Notes under the pieces: generated by a model
The model's input: the letters and a program-made list of their open reading frames with translations, nothing else
What the model was told of the DNA's origin: nothing
The model's database searches: none
Program-made: the position numbers and the translations under genes
Part shown: piece by piece, positions 44,994 through 55,632 of the stretch
How positions within the stretch are numbered: the stretch's first letter is position 1
Layout of the letters: each line of letters begins with the position of its first letter
Assembly (NCBI RefSeq): GCF_003610235.1
Contig: NZ_RAPR01000001.1
Location: 2,728,001 to 2,792,000 of the forward strand
DNA from: Catellatospora citrea
Lineage (GTDB): Bacteria > Actinomycetota > Actinomycetes > Mycobacteriales > Micromonosporaceae
Direction of reading: 5' to 3'
Length of the DNA stretch: 64,000 nt

Positions 44994-45428
44994 TCACGAC
45001 GGCTGCGCCGTGACGACCTCGAGCACGGGGCCCATCTGGCAGATCGTCATGATGTCGGTGCGCACCCGTCCCTGGATCTGCACGGTGGCGCCCGGCTTGA
45101 CGACCTTCGGGTCCCCGCCCATCAGCTGGTAGGTGGTGCCGCTGTCGGCGCGCAGCACGGTGCACCCGCCTTCCAGCTCCACCCGCTCGACCCGGCCGGT
45201 GACCGAGATGACCTGGCCGTCCTTGGCGGGCGGCGGCACCTGCGGCGACAGACTCGGCTTGGGCTTGCCGCCCGGGCTGCTCGGCGGCATCGCGGCCGAG
45301 GCCGACGGTTGCGGAGTCACGGAACTGCCCACCTCCGGCTCCTCGGTCGGGGCGCAGCCGGTGAGCAGGAGACCGCCCAGCAGCGCGCCGGTCAGCAGCA
45401 GATGAGTGAGGGGGGTTCGTGTGGTCAT
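44994..45428 (-). CDS. Lipoprotein with small OB-like C-terminal domain
   Basis: 144-aa predicted lipoprotein: signal peptide with lipobox LLTGC (Cys25), a Pro/Ser linker (PSSPGGKPKPSLSPQVPPP), then a compact domain with two Cys (EGGCTVLRADSGTTYQLMGG; MTICQMGP). Family unknown; the domain resembles small extracytoplasmic beta-barrel modules. The ATG at 45428 is chosen because it opens the signal peptide. It sits between degV and the phosphatase gene. Confidence 0.75.
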   Translation of the reverse strand: MTTRTPLTHLLLTGALLGGLLLTGCAPTEEPEVGSSVTPQPSASAAMPPSSPGGKPKPSLSPQVPPPAKDGQVISVTGRVERVELEGGCTVLRADSGTTYQLMGGDPKVVKPGATVQIQGRVRTDIMTICQMGPVLEVVTAQPS

Positions 45429-45473
45429 GTCAGTTCGGACGCTACCGCCCGCGGGCAAGTTGCGCGAGTGGCG

Positions 45474-46100
45474 TCATGCGCCGACGTTGTACGCCGACAC
45501 CCGCCAGCCGTAGCTCGGCTGCAGGATCAGGTCGACCCAGTGGCAGTTCTGCACCGGCGCGACCGTCGGCAGCATCTCCTCGGGCCAGCCGAGCAGCGCG
45601 GCCACCCCGTACTTGATGGCACCGCCGTGGCTGACCAGGATCGCCGTGCCGCCGGGCACCCGCTCGGCGGCCTGCCGGATCGTCTCGCTGACCCGCTTGC
45701 CCAGGTCGGCCAGCGGCTCCAGGCCGTCACCCGGATCCGGGTCGGCGGCCCGCCAGCGGGCGTACGACTCGGGGAACCGCTCGCGCACCTCCGGGGTGGT
45801 GAGCCCCTGCCAGGAGCCGAAGTGCCGCTCGCGCAGCCGGGCGTCCCGCTCGGGCGTCAGCCCGGTCAGCTCGGCCAGCGGCGCGGCGGTCTGCGTGCAG
45901 CGGCTCAGATCACTGGTGATCATGAGCTGGGCCTCGCCGCGCGCGAGCACCGCGGCCGCGGCCTGGGCCTGGGCCCGGCCGCGGTCGTTGACGGGCACGT
46001 CGAGCTGGCCCTGCACCCGCTGGGCGGCGTTCCAGTCGGTGTTGCCGTGCCGCCACAGCAGCACGCGGGTGATCTGCTCCTGGCCCCGTTCCAGGCTCAC
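45474..46100 (-). CDS. Histidine phosphatase, probable glucosyl-3-phosphoglycerate phosphatase
   Basis: 208-aa member of the phosphoglycerate-mutase-like superfamily. Catalytic His18 in RHGNTDWN (17-24), Glu in LRERHFGSWQG, and the second His in VSHGGAIKYG. GTG at 46100 follows GGAGAAGGC. In mycobacteria the gene at this position, next to rsfS and nadD, encodes GpgP (Rv2419c), which dephosphorylates glucosyl-3-phosphoglycerate in methylglucose lipopolysaccharide synthesis; equivalence is inferred from position. Confidence 0.9.
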   Translation of the reverse strand: MSLERGQEQITRVLLWRHGNTDWNAAQRVQGQLDVPVNDRGRAQAQAAAAVLARGEAQLMITSDLSRCTQTAAPLAELTGLTPERDARLRERHFGSWQGLTTPEVRERFPESYARWRAADPDPGDGLEPLADLGKRVSETIRQAAERVPGGTAILVSHGGAIKYGVAALLGWPEEMLPTVAPVQNCHWVDLILQPSYGWRVSAYNVGA

Positions 46101-46170
46101 GCCTTCTCCTCGTTCCGCTCGGCGGCGGCGTGAGCAAGACCGAACCAGCTGGTTCGCTCGCGCCGCACGC

Positions 46171-46560
46171 TCACGCAGCGTCCTGGGTCGCCAGATCGCG
46201 GTCGTTGAACTCGATCCGGGCGCAGTCCTTCCACAGCCGGTCGAGGGCGTAGAACTCGCGCTCCTCGCTGTGCTGGACGTGCACCACGATGTCGCCGAAG
46301 TCGAGCAGCACCCAGCGGCCCGCGCGCTCGCCCTCACGGCGGATCGGCTTGGCCTTCTCGGGCATCTTCAGCAGGGCCTCTTCGACAGCGTCGACGATGG
46401 CCAGGACCTGGCGCTCGTTCGGAGCGGAGGCGACCACGAAGACGTCGGTGAGGACGAGCTGCTCGCCCACGTCCAGCAGGACGATGTCCTCGGCCTTCTT
46501 GTCGGCGGCCGCCTGTGCGGCGGCCAGGGCCATCTCGACGGCACGCTCGGTTGCGGGCAC
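46171..46560 (-). CDS. rsfS: Ribosomal silencing factor RsfS
   Basis: 129-aa protein that binds L14 on the 50S subunit and blocks joining with 30S during starvation. Landmarks: KKAEDIVLLDVGEQLVLTDV, FVVASAPNERQVLAIVDAVE, GRWVLLDFGDIVVHVQHSEE. GTG at 46560 has AAGGA upstream. It follows nadD after 121 bp and probably belongs to the same transcript. Confidence 0.94.
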   Translation of the reverse strand: MPATERAVEMALAAAQAAADKKAEDIVLLDVGEQLVLTDVFVVASAPNERQVLAIVDAVEEALLKMPEKAKPIRREGERAGRWVLLDFGDIVVHVQHSEEREFYALDRLWKDCARIEFNDRDLATQDAA

Positions 46561-46681
46561 CTTGGTCCTTTCGTCGGTGGCCTGGCCGCGATGCTCGCGA
46601 TCAGGCTCGCATCCAGAGTCTCACAGGGATTACCCGGTCTGCCGCCGAGATAGTCACGCGGTGGGCCGGGACACCCGGACA

Positions 46682-47266
46682 TCAGCGGTATAGATGCCGC
46701 TTTGTGATGTATTGCACTACCCCGTCCGGTACCAGGTACCACACCGGCTGCCCCGCCGCGACGCGCCGGCGGCAGTCCGTCGACGAGATCGCCATCGCCG
46801 GCACCTGGACCAGGCTCACCACGTCGGCGGGCAGGTGCGCGTCGGTGAGCATGAACCCCGGACGGGTGACCCCCACGAAGTGGGCCAGCTCGAACAGCTG
46901 GTCCGCGTCCTTCCAGGACAAGATCTTGGAGAGCGCGTCGGCGCCGGTGATGAAGAACAGCTCGGTCTTCTCGCCGTACTGGTCGCGCAGCTCGCGCAGC
47001 GTGTCGACGGTGTACGTCGGCCCGACCCGGTCCACGTCCACCCGGCTCACACTGAACCGCGGGTTGGACGCGGTCGCGATGACCGTCATCAGATAGCGGT
47101 CCTCCGCCGGGGTGACCGCGTGCTCGGTCTTCTGCCACGGTCGCCCCGTCGGCACGAAGACGACCTCGTCGAGCGCGTACCGGTCAGCCACCTCGCTGGC
47201 CGCGACGAGGTGACCGTGGTGGATGGGGTCGAAGGTGCCGCCCATGATCCCGATACGTGTCGCCAC
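46682..47266 (-). CDS. nadD: Nicotinate-nucleotide adenylyltransferase
   Basis: 194-aa enzyme that converts nicotinate mononucleotide plus ATP to deamido-[15 protein letters not shown] (9-20) contains the nucleotide-binding Hx[14 protein letters not shown] near residue 166 is the ISSTxxR motif of the family. GTG at 47266 has TAGAAT 6 nt upstream, the closest to the TATAAT consensus in this window, so leaderless transcription is likely. First gene of nadD-rsfS-phosphatase. Confidence 0.95.
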   Translation of the reverse strand: MATRIGIMGGTFDPIHHGHLVAASEVADRYALDEVVFVPTGRPWQKTEHAVTPAEDRYLMTVIATASNPRFSVSRVDVDRVGPTYTVDTLRELRDQYGEKTELFFITGADALSKILSWKDADQLFELAHFVGVTRPGFMLTDAHLPADVVSLVQVPAMAISSTDCRRRVAAGQPVWYLVPDGVVQYITKRHLYR

Positions 47267-47272
47267 GCGCCG

Positions 47273-47278
47273 ATTCTA
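47273..47278 (-). promoter_or_regulatory. -10 element of nadD (leaderless)
   Basis: TAGAAT with 6 nt to the GTG at 47266. Confidence 0.55.
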
Positions 47279-47284
47279 TGCCGT

Positions 47285-47328
47285 CGTACGGGCCACCCCG
47301 TCTTGTCCGTACGGGCCACCCCGTCTTG
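47285..47328. repeat. Two 21-bp direct repeats
   Basis: CGTACGGGCCACCCCGTCTTG occurs at 47285-47305 and again, identically, at 47308-47328 (period 23), just upstream of the nadD promoter. Confidence 0.85.
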
Positions 47329-47330
47329 CC

Positions 47331-47396
47331 ATAGACATCGGCCTATCTGATCGAGTACTCGTGGATCCGACTCGATCAGATAGGCCAACGTCTGTG
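47331..47396. terminator. Cruciform-like terminator downstream of the M1 aminopeptidase
   Basis: Perfect 17-bp inverted repeat (47340-47356 / 47370-47386) with a 13-nt loop, extended by an outer AGAC/GTCT pairing (47333-47336 / 47390-47393). It lies about 30 bp after the aminopeptidase stop. Confidence 0.75.
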
Positions 47397-47425
47397 CAAG
47401 GGCCGGGGCGGGGACGCGTGGCAGC

Positions 47426-49915
<2,490 letters not shown>

Positions 49916-50009
49916 GACGCCCATCCTGCCTGACGGCGGCAGGTGGCGAACCGGCGGTAGCCCCTTACCTTCGACAACGTTCTTGCCGATCAAGGCCAGG
50001 ATGGGGACA

Positions 50010-50054
50010 ATGGTCGACATGCGGACGACGAACACCATGTGGTGGCTGCCCTGA
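50010..50054 (+). CDS. Tryptophan-rich leader peptide of the trpS attenuator
   Basis: 14-codon open frame MVDMRTTNTMWWLP with two adjacent Trp codons (50040-50045) and a stop at 50052-50054, preceded by AGGATGGGG. In trp attenuators the ribosome stalls at such Trp codons when charged tRNA-Trp is scarce. It lies 126 bp before trpS. A longer in-frame start at 50001 is possible. Confidence 0.75.
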   Translation: MVDMRTTNTMWWLP

Positions 50055-50116
50055 CGGGCGGCCCGCTTCCGCGAACCCAGCAGACGACCCAGGCCGCCCC
50101 TCCGGGCGGCCTTCTT
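50048..50116 (+). promoter_or_regulatory. Transcription attenuator before trpS
   Basis: Three mutually exclusive pairings are visible: GCCC/GGGC (50048-50051 / 50056-50059) next to the leader stop; GGGCGGCC at 50056-50063 pairing with GGCCGCCC at 50092-50099 (antiterminator); and that same 50092-50099 pairing with the identical GGGCGGCC at 50104-50111 (terminator, CTCC loop, followed by TTCTTCG). Confidence 0.8.
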
Positions 50117-50180
50117 CGTGCACCGCTTGCGCCGTGCCGAGGTCTCCGGACGGGGTGGCCCGACTCCCGAGGAGACCGAC

Positions 50181-51170
50181 ATGACCATCGCCCCGACCCG
50201 CGCCCGCGCCCGCCGGCTGTCCGCCTGCAAGCCGACCGGGCGCCTGCAGCTCGGCAACCTGTTCGGCATGATCCTGCCGCTGGTGGCCGGCCAGGACGAC
50301 AGCGAGACCGTCACCATGCTCGCCGACCTGCATTCGCTCACCGTCGAGCACGATCCCGCCGCGGTACGCGGCCGCACCCTGGAACAGGCCGCGGTGCTGC
50401 TGGCCGCCGGGGTCGACCCTCAGCGCTGCACCCTCTACGTCCAGTCCCACCTGCCTGAGCACACCCAGCTGCACTACCTGCTGGAATGCGCCACCGGCTA
50501 CGGCGAGGCCCAGCGCATGGTCGCGTTCAAGGAGAAGGCCGGCCGCGGCGAGCAGGTGCGGCTCAGCCTGCTCACCTACCCGGTGCTGATGGCGGCCGAC
50601 ATCCTGCTGCACGACACCGAGCAGGTGCCGGTCGGCGACGACCAGCTGCAGCACGTCGAGCTGGCCAGGACGGTCGCGAACCGGTTCAACGGCCGCTACG
50701 GCCCGGTCTTCACGGTGCCCGCGGCGGTGCCCGCGCCGGTCGCCGCGCGGGTGATGGACCTGGCCGACCCGACGGCGAAGATGGGCAAGACCAATGTGGT
50801 CAGCGCCGGAGTGATCGGCATCCTCGACGAACCCGACGTCGTGCGCCGCAAGGTGATGCGCGCGGTCACCGACGGCGGGAGCACGGTGCGCCACGACCGG
50901 GAGCGCCAGCCGGGGGTGACCAACCTGCTGGAGATCTATCAGGCCTGCACCGGGTCCACCGGCCACTTCAGCTCGTACGGGCAGCTCAAGCGGGAGACGG
51001 CCGAGGCCGTGGTGGCGGTGCTGACACCGATCCAGGAACGCTACGAGGCGCTGCGCCGCCGGCCGGAGACGGTCGAGGCGGCGCTCGCCGAGGGGGCGCG
51101 GCGGGCGCGCCCGCGGGCCGCCGCGACGTTGCGGCGAGCCGGCGAGGCGATAGGACTCGTCAGCTTCTGA
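50181..51170 (+). CDS. trpS: Tryptophanyl-tRNA synthetase, possibly the auxiliary type
   Basis: 329-aa class I synthetase that charges tRNA-Trp. KPTGRLQLGN (17-26) is the HIGH-type motif and GDDQLQH (152-158) the Trp/adenylate site; the KMSKS loop reads KMGKT (200-204). ATG at 50181 has GAGGAG 7 nt upstream. Control by a Trp attenuator and the variant KMSKS match what is known for the auxiliary, indolmycin-resistant TrpRS of Streptomyces, whose gene is regulated by ribosome-mediated attenuation; whether a second trpS exists in this genome cannot be seen. The last 11 bp overlap the convergent GNAT gene. Confidence 0.92.
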   Translation: MTIAPTRARARRLSACKPTGRLQLGNLFGMILPLVAGQDDSETVTMLADLHSLTVEHDPAAVRGRTLEQAAVLLAAGVDPQRCTLYVQSHLPEHTQLHYLLECATGYGEAQRMVAFKEKAGRGEQVRLSLLTYPVLMAADILLHDTEQVPVGDDQLQHVELARTVANRFNGRYGPVFTVPAAVPAPVAARVMDLADPTAKMGKTNVVSAGVIGILDEPDVVRRKVMRAVTDGGSTVRHDRERQPGVTNLLEIYQACTGSTGHFSSYGQLKRETAEAVVAVLTPIQERYEALRRRPETVEAALAEGARRARPRAAATLRRAGEAIGLVSF

Positions 51171-51600
51171 GGAGCTTCTTCACGAAGCAGACGGAGTAGG
51201 GGTTGTCGACGTACCTGCCGTACGGCTCGGTCCGCTGGTAACCGGACGACTCGTACAGCGCGATCGCCTCAGGCTGGTTCACGCCGGTCTCGAGGATGAT
51301 CGAGTCCCAGCCCTGGGCGGTGGCCCGTCGTTCCAGTGCCGCAAGGATGCGGCGGGCCACCCCGGCGCGGCGATGCGCCGGCAGTACGAACATCCGCCTG
51401 ATCTCACCGACACCCGGGCTGGACACGACGAGCGCCCCGCAGCCGACAGGCCTGCCCAGCACGTACGCCACGACGAAACGGGCGTGCGGGTCCAGGGGTG
51501 ATCGGGTGGTGCCCGGATACCGCGTGAAGAGTTCGTCCTCAGCGGCGAGCACGAGCGCGGTGACATCAGGGTGGGTGATCTCACGGTGCTGGATCAACAC
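51160..51600 (-). CDS. GNAT family N-acetyltransferase
   Basis: 146-aa acetyltransferase. Acetyl-CoA-binding motif A: IRRMFVLPAHRRAGVARRIL (about 68-87), followed by the ALYESSGYQRTEPYG motif B near the C-terminus. Substrate unknown. GTG at 51600 has TAGCGT 7 nt upstream, so leaderless. Convergent with trpS with an 11-bp overlap at the 3' ends. Confidence 0.9.
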   Translation of the reverse strand: MLIQHREITHPDVTALVLAAEDELFTRYPGTTRSPLDPHARFVVAYVLGRPVGCGALVVSSPGVGEIRRMFVLPAHRRAGVARRILAALERRATAQGWDSIILETGVNQPEAIALYESSGYQRTEPYGRYVDNPYSVCFVKKLLRS

Positions 51601-51607
51601 CGTCAGG

Positions 51608-51613
51608 ACGCTA
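51608..51613 (-). promoter_or_regulatory. -10 element of the GNAT gene (leaderless)
   Basis: TAGCGT with 7 nt to the GTG at 51600. Confidence 0.45.
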
Positions 51614-51675
51614 GCCAGGGCTTGTTTCCGCGTTGTTTCACAAACCGCACAGCGGGGCGGATTGCGGTGAGATGA

Positions 51676-51712
51676 CGGACACTGTCACCGAACCGTTAAC
51701 TGACAGTGTCCG
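51676..51712 (-). terminator. obg terminator
   Basis: 12-bp perfect stem CGGACACTGTCA / TGACAGTGTCCG with a 13-nt loop, starting 16 bp beyond the obg stop. Confidence 0.8.
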
Positions 51713-51727
51713 CCCTGGTGCCGACGC

Positions 51728-53206
51728 CTACTGATCGTCGTCGTCGTCGGCCGGCACGTCCAACTCGTCCTCGAACCATTCGTCGCCGGCGGTGTCGCCT
51801 TCCTCGCGCTGCCGCCGCGCCTTGCGGGCCGCGAGCCGCTCCGCAGCCCGCGGACGGGTGATGTCGTCCTCGAGGCGCTCGTCGGTGAAGCGGTTGCCGG
51901 GCGTGAAGTCCTTGCCCGCGTAGATCGTCGGCTGCCAGTCGAACTCGCGCTCGCCGATGCGCACCGGGTCGCCGGCCTTCGCGCCCAGCTTGCCCAGCTT
52001 CTCCTCGACACCCAGCCGGGCGAGCCGGTCGGCGAGGTAGCCCACCGCCTCGGCGTTGTCGAACGTGGTCTGGCGCACCCAGCGCTCGGGCTTGGCCCCG
52101 CTGACCACCCAGACGCCCTCGCGGTCCTGCTTGATCTCGAAGCCGGAGTCGTCGACCGCCTTCGGGCGCAGCACGATACGGGTCGGCTCCAGCACCGGCG
52201 TGGCCGCCCGGTGCTCCTCGACCATCCGCGCCAGTGCGTACACCAGGTCCTGCAGCCCCTCCCGGGTCGCCGCGCTGACCTGGTAGATCGGCCAGCCGAA
52301 CTTCTCCAGGTCGGGGGTGGTGATGTCGGCCAGGTCCCGGCCGTCCGGCACGTCGATCTTGTTCAGCACGATGATCCGGGGCCGGTCGCCGAGCCCGCCG
52401 TACTGCGCGAGCTCCGCCTCCAGGGCCTCGATGTCGGCCACCGGGTCGCGGTCGGTCTCCAGGGTCGCGGTGTCCACCACATGGGCCAGCACCGCGGTGC
52501 GCTCGATGTGGCGCAGGAACTCCAGGCCCAGGCCCTTGCCGGTGGCCGCGCCGGGGATCAGGCCCGGCACGTCGGCGACGGTGAACACATGCTCGCCCGC
52601 CTGCACCACGCCCAGGTTCGGCACCAGCGTGGTGAACGGGTAGTCGGCGATCTTCGGCTTGGCCGCGGAGATCACCGAGATGAGCGAGGACTTGCCCGCG
52701 CTCGGGAAGCCCACCAGGCCCACGTCGGCGACGCTCTTGAGCTCGACGACCACGTCGAGCCGGTCTCCGGGCTCACCGAGCTCGGCGAAACCGGGCGCCT
52801 TGCGCCGGGCGCTGGCCAGCGCGGCGTTGCCGCGACCGCCACGGCCGCCACGGGCGATCTCCAGCGTGGTGCCGGGACCCACCAGGTCGGCGATGATCTG
52901 GCCGTCCAGCGTCTGCACGACCGTGCCGGAGGGCACCTTGAGCACCAGGTCGCCGCCGTTGGCGCCTTCCCGGTTGTTGCCCGAGCCGCCCTTGCCGTTG
53001 GTCGCCTTGATGTGCGGGTGGAAGTGGAAGTCCAGCAGCGTGTGCACGTTGGGGTCGACCTCCATCAGGATGCCGCCACCGTGCCCGCCGTTGCCGCCGT
53101 CCGGCCCCCCGAACGGCTTGAACTTCTCGCGGTGGATGGACACGCAGCCGTGGCCGCCGTCACCCGCCTGCAGGTGCAGCACCACACGATCCACGAACGT
53201 CGCCAC
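51728..53206 (-). CDS. obg: GTPase Obg/CgtA
   Basis: 492-aa essential GTPase for 50S assembly and stress responses. The glycine-rich Obg fold spans residues 1-158, the G domain has GFPSAGKSS (166-174), DVPGLIPGA and NKIDVPD, and a C-terminal OCT domain plus an acidic tail (VPADDDDDQ) follow. GTG at 53206 has GGAGGA 6 nt upstream. It follows rplU-rpmA, the near-universal rplU-rpmA-obg order, but a terminator and repeat hairpins separate it from rpmA. Confidence 0.97.
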   Translation of the reverse strand: MATFVDRVVLHLQAGDGGHGCVSIHREKFKPFGGPDGGNGGHGGGILMEVDPNVHTLLDFHFHPHIKATNGKGGSGNNREGANGGDLVLKVPSGTVVQTLDGQIIADLVGPGTTLEIARGGRGGRGNAALASARRKAPGFAELGEPGDRLDVVVELKSVADVGLVGFPSAGKSSLISVISAAKPKIADYPFTTLVPNLGVVQAGEHVFTVADVPGLIPGAATGKGLGLEFLRHIERTAVLAHVVDTATLETDRDPVADIEALEAELAQYGGLGDRPRIIVLNKIDVPDGRDLADITTPDLEKFGWPIYQVSAATREGLQDLVYALARMVEEHRAATPVLEPTRIVLRPKAVDDSGFEIKQDREGVWVVSGAKPERWVRQTTFDNAEAVGYLADRLARLGVEEKLGKLGAKAGDPVRIGEREFDWQPTIYAGKDFTPGNRFTDERLEDDITRPRAAERLAARKARRQREEGDTAGDEWFEDELDVPADDDDDQ

Positions 53207-53273
53207 GTTCCATCCTCCACATACTTCGATTCAAAAAACAGCATATGCCCGCTTAAGCCCGCCCCACCCCTGC

Positions 53274-53298
53274 CGCAACTCTTCAAGAGTCGCGGCCA
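53274..53298. repeat. Hairpin 1, copy at the obg-rpmA gap
   Basis: GCCGCAACTCTT - CAAGAGTCGCGGC hairpin, matching 18504-18528 except at one loop base. Confidence 0.7.
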
Positions 53299-53316
53299 AG
53301 CGGCCTGCCCAAAGCG

Positions 53317-53338
53317 CGACTCTTCAAGAGTTGCGGCA
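53317..53338. repeat. Hairpin 2, copy at the obg-rpmA gap
   Basis: CGCGACTCTT / AAGAGTTGCGG hairpin, counterpart of 18548-18568. The two hairpins have the same order and similar spacing at both loci. Confidence 0.65.
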
Positions 53339-53435
53339 GGTGGCCCCTAGGGCAGCGCGCGGTAGGTCTCGGGTGTTCCGGGTCGCGGGGTTAGCCGCGT
53401 CTCACCTCGACGCTCCGTGGGGCGGAAACAGCAAA

Positions 53436-53466
53436 GGCGGGAAGGCGCTTCGCGCGCCCTCCCGCC
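53436..53466 (-). terminator. rplU-rpmA terminator
   Basis: 13-bp stem with one mismatch (53436-53448 / 53454-53466) and a TTCGC loop, 12 bp after the rpmA stop. Confidence 0.8.
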
Positions 53467-53478
53467 TCCGACGATCTG

Positions 53479-53736
53479 TCAGGCCGAGACCGGAACGATG
53501 TTCACGGTCTTGCGGCCCCGCTTGAGACCGAACTGCACCGAGCCCGCGGCGAGCGCGAACAGCGTGTCGTCGCCGCCCCGGCCGACCAGGTCGCCCGGGT
53601 GGAACTTGGTGCCGCGCTGACGGATGAGGATCTCGCCGGCGCTGACGACCTGACCGCCGAAGCGCTTCACGCCGAGTCGCTGGGCGGCGGAGTCGCGACC
53701 GTTGCGCGAGCTGGATGCACCCTTTTTATGTGCCAT
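53479..53736 (-). CDS. rpmA: 50S ribosomal protein L27
   Basis: 85-aa protein whose N-terminus reaches the peptidyl transferase centre. Starts [20 protein letters not shown], continuing [22 protein letters not shown], the full family signature, without the N-terminal extension that is cleaved in Firmicutes. 8 bp after rplU in the same operon. Confidence 0.98.
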   Translation of the reverse strand: MAHKKGASSSRNGRDSAAQRLGVKRFGGQVVSAGEILIRQRGTKFHPGDLVGRGGDDTLFALAAGSVQFGLKRGRKTVNIVPVSA

Positions 53737-53744
53737 GTCGAGGC

Positions 53745-54059
53745 CTACTTCCCGCTCTTGATGCCGGTGACCTTGACCTGCGTCAGCGGCTGACGGTGAC
53801 CCTGCCGCTTGTGGTAGCCGGTCTTGTTCTTGAACTTGTGGATCCGGATCTTCGGGCCCTTGGTGTGGGCCACGAGCTCTCCGGAAACAGAAACCTTGGC
53901 AAGCTTCGCCGCGTCGGTCACCAGGTCGCTGCCATCAACAAGCAGCACTGCGGACAGCGCCACCACGTCGCCGGGCGCGCCCGCGAGCTTCTCGACCTCG
54001 ATCACGTCGCCCTCGGCGACCTTGTACTGCTTGCCGCCGGTCTTGACGATCGCGTACAT
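53745..54059 (-). CDS. rplU: 50S ribosomal protein L21
   Basis: 104-aa protein that binds 23S rRNA. Starts [18 protein letters not shown] and ends [13 protein letters not shown], both conserved. ATG at 54059 has AGGAG 10 nt upstream. The longer frame from 54206 covers the leader and is not family-like. Two hairpins upstream suggest autogenous control of the rplU-rpmA operon. Confidence 0.97.
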   Translation of the reverse strand: MYAIVKTGGKQYKVAEGDVIEVEKLAGAPGDVVALSAVLLVDGSDLVTDAAKLAKVSVSGELVAHTKGPKIRIHKFKNKTGYHKRQGHRQPLTQVKVTGIKSGK

Positions 54060-54099
54060 GAGACGCGGACTCCTGTCGTAGGTGCTGGCGGTTGGTTCA

Positions 54100-54168
54100 T
54101 CGGCCCGCGTGGCGGGCCGAGTCTTCACTACTGAGTTGCGCTCGGCAGTCCTGGCCGAAGACGGCCGG
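54100..54168 (-). promoter_or_regulatory. rplU leader with two hairpins
   Basis: TCGGCCCGC / GCGGGCCGA (54100-54108 / 54112-54120, 3-nt loop) and CTGGCCG / CGGCCGG (54151-54157 / 54162-54168, one G-T pair) lie in the 5' untranslated region of rplU. Structured L21 leaders that bind the operon's own protein are known in several phyla; this one is only a candidate. Confidence 0.4.
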
Positions 54169-54310
54169 CACACACACGCACGCACACGGCGCCCTGTGAT
54201 GGGCACCGTGGAGAAGACTACGTCATGCCCGACCCGATGCCCAAACCGGGCACCCCCAGGCCCGGCGGGCGGTGACGGCGATCACCGCGCGCCGGGACGG
54301 GGTCAGTGCG

Positions 54311-54796
54311 TCAGGCCGCGGCGCAGAGCGTCTTGACCTTGGTGCCCGCCGCGCCGAACTCCGGCGCGCTGATGGCAGCCTGGATCTTCGCCGCGTCGCC
54401 GTTGGCGGCGACCACGGCGGCCAGGCCGGTGTCCAGCGCCTTGAGGTCGGCCTCGACGGCCGCCTTCAGCTCGGCGTCGGCGAGGGTGCTGACGTCCTTG
54501 CCGTACGCGGCCTTGAAGTCCGTGACCAGCTTGGTCAGCTCCGGGATCGCCGCCTGCTGGGTGGCCGGGTTGAGCACCTTCGGCACGATGGCCGCGCCCT
54601 GGGTCTCCAGGTCGCCGATGGCCTTGGTGAGGTTGGCGCAGGCCGCCTTCTTGTCGGTGCCGGCGGGGGCGGCGGCCGCGGAGGTCGCCGCGGCGCCCGG
54701 AGTCGGGGTGCTGGTCGCCTGGGGCTCGGTGTCCGCGCACGCCGCGGCGCCGAACAGGGCGAGACCGAGAGTGGCGGTGGCCAGAATCCGTCGCAT
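54311..54796 (-). CDS. Lipoprotein A of a tandem paralogous trio
   Basis: 161-aa lipoprotein: signal peptide MRRILATATLGLALFGAAAC with lipid-attached Cys20, a Thr/Pro/Ala linker to residue 50, then a helical domain of about 110 residues that begins at Cys53 (KKAACANLTKAIG) and ends with a second Cys (VKTLCAAA), probably disulfide-linked. Four or five amphipathic helices with KxxxA spacing. Same architecture as the next two genes. Function unknown; outer-surface binding protein is a guess. Confidence 0.8.
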   Translation of the reverse strand: MRRILATATLGLALFGAAACADTEPQATSTPTPGAAATSAAAAPAGTDKKAACANLTKAIGDLETQGAAIVPKVLNPATQQAAIPELTKLVTDFKAAYGKDVSTLADAELKAAVEADLKALDTGLAAVVAANGDAAKIQAAISAPEFGAAGTKVKTLCAAA

Positions 54797-55067
54797 GTTC
54801 TTCCTTGTCTATGCGGGGTGAAACGGGTGCGTCGCCGTCGCCGGCTCACACCCGCGGTTACTTGCCATATGACCGGGATTCAGGCTCGTACACACCGAAC
54901 CCTCGTCTGTGGCCACCGTGGCAGCCTAACCACGGTGGCGGACAACAGGATCAGCAGCCTCACGCGTCACAGTGCGTGCGGTTCCGCCCTGGTCGGTGTC
55001 GCGACGGGCGCTCTTCAGCACCTCGTCGGCGTCACCGTCGGCGGTCGGAGGCCGCCGGCGCGGGGTG

Positions 55068-55559
55068 TCAGAGACAGATTCTGGACAGGGGCGTGATCCA
55101 GGCCAGCAGCACCGGGGTGAGCTTCGCCTCGAGGTCGGCCAGCTTGGTGACGCCGTCGAGGAACGCCAGATCGACGCCGGATTGGCGCACATTCGCCGCG
55201 ACCTGGTCGAAGGCGGCCTTGGCAGCGGGGTCCGCGGCGACCGCGCCGACGGCCGTGATCTGGGTCTCCAGCGCGGTGAGCGCGTCGCGCAGCTTGGTCT
55301 CCGCGGCCAGCGTCTTCGCCGCGTCCGTGCCGGCCCGCGCGGTGAGCACACCGCCGATCGCGGTGGCCAGGTCGGTGCGGGCCTTGCCGTTGAAGACCTT
55401 GTCGAACTCGGCGCAGACCGCCTTGGCCGCCGTCGAGCCGCTCGGGGCGGGCGCGGCGGCCGTGCCGGGCGAGGACGCCGGGGCGGGCTTGTCGTCGGCG
55501 CAGGCGCTCGCGCCGAGCAGGGACGCGGCCACCAGCACGGCGGTCAGCAAACGTCGCAT
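55068..55559 (-). CDS. Lipoprotein B of a tandem paralogous trio
   Basis: 163-aa lipoprotein: MRRLLTAVLVAASLLGASAC with lipid Cys20, Pro/Ala/Ser linker, helical domain opening at Cys49 (AKAVCAEFDKVFNG) and closing with Cys near the end (LSRICL). ATG at 55559 has GGAGG 10 nt upstream. Clearly homologous to its two neighbours by layout and Cys placement, with low sequence identity, so the duplications are old. Confidence 0.8.
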   Translation of the reverse strand: MRRLLTAVLVAASLLGASACADDKPAPASSPGTAAAPAPSGSTAAKAVCAEFDKVFNGKARTDLATAIGGVLTARAGTDAAKTLAAETKLRDALTALETQITAVGAVAADPAAKAAFDQVAANVRQSGVDLAFLDGVTKLADLEAKLTPVLLAWITPLSRICL

Positions 55560-55632
55560 GGGCAGGTGCCTCCTACAGGGGGTGGGGCGGGGTGGCCGTG
55601 CCATCCGGGGCGCGGCACGGCCAGGTACGTCG

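Noticed and set aside
46141..46156. 16-bp perfect palindrome CGAACCAGCTGGTTCG between rsfS and the phosphatase gene
   Set aside because: Possibly an operator or chance; it has no loop for a terminator, no second copy in the window and no adjacent regulator, so no function is assigned.
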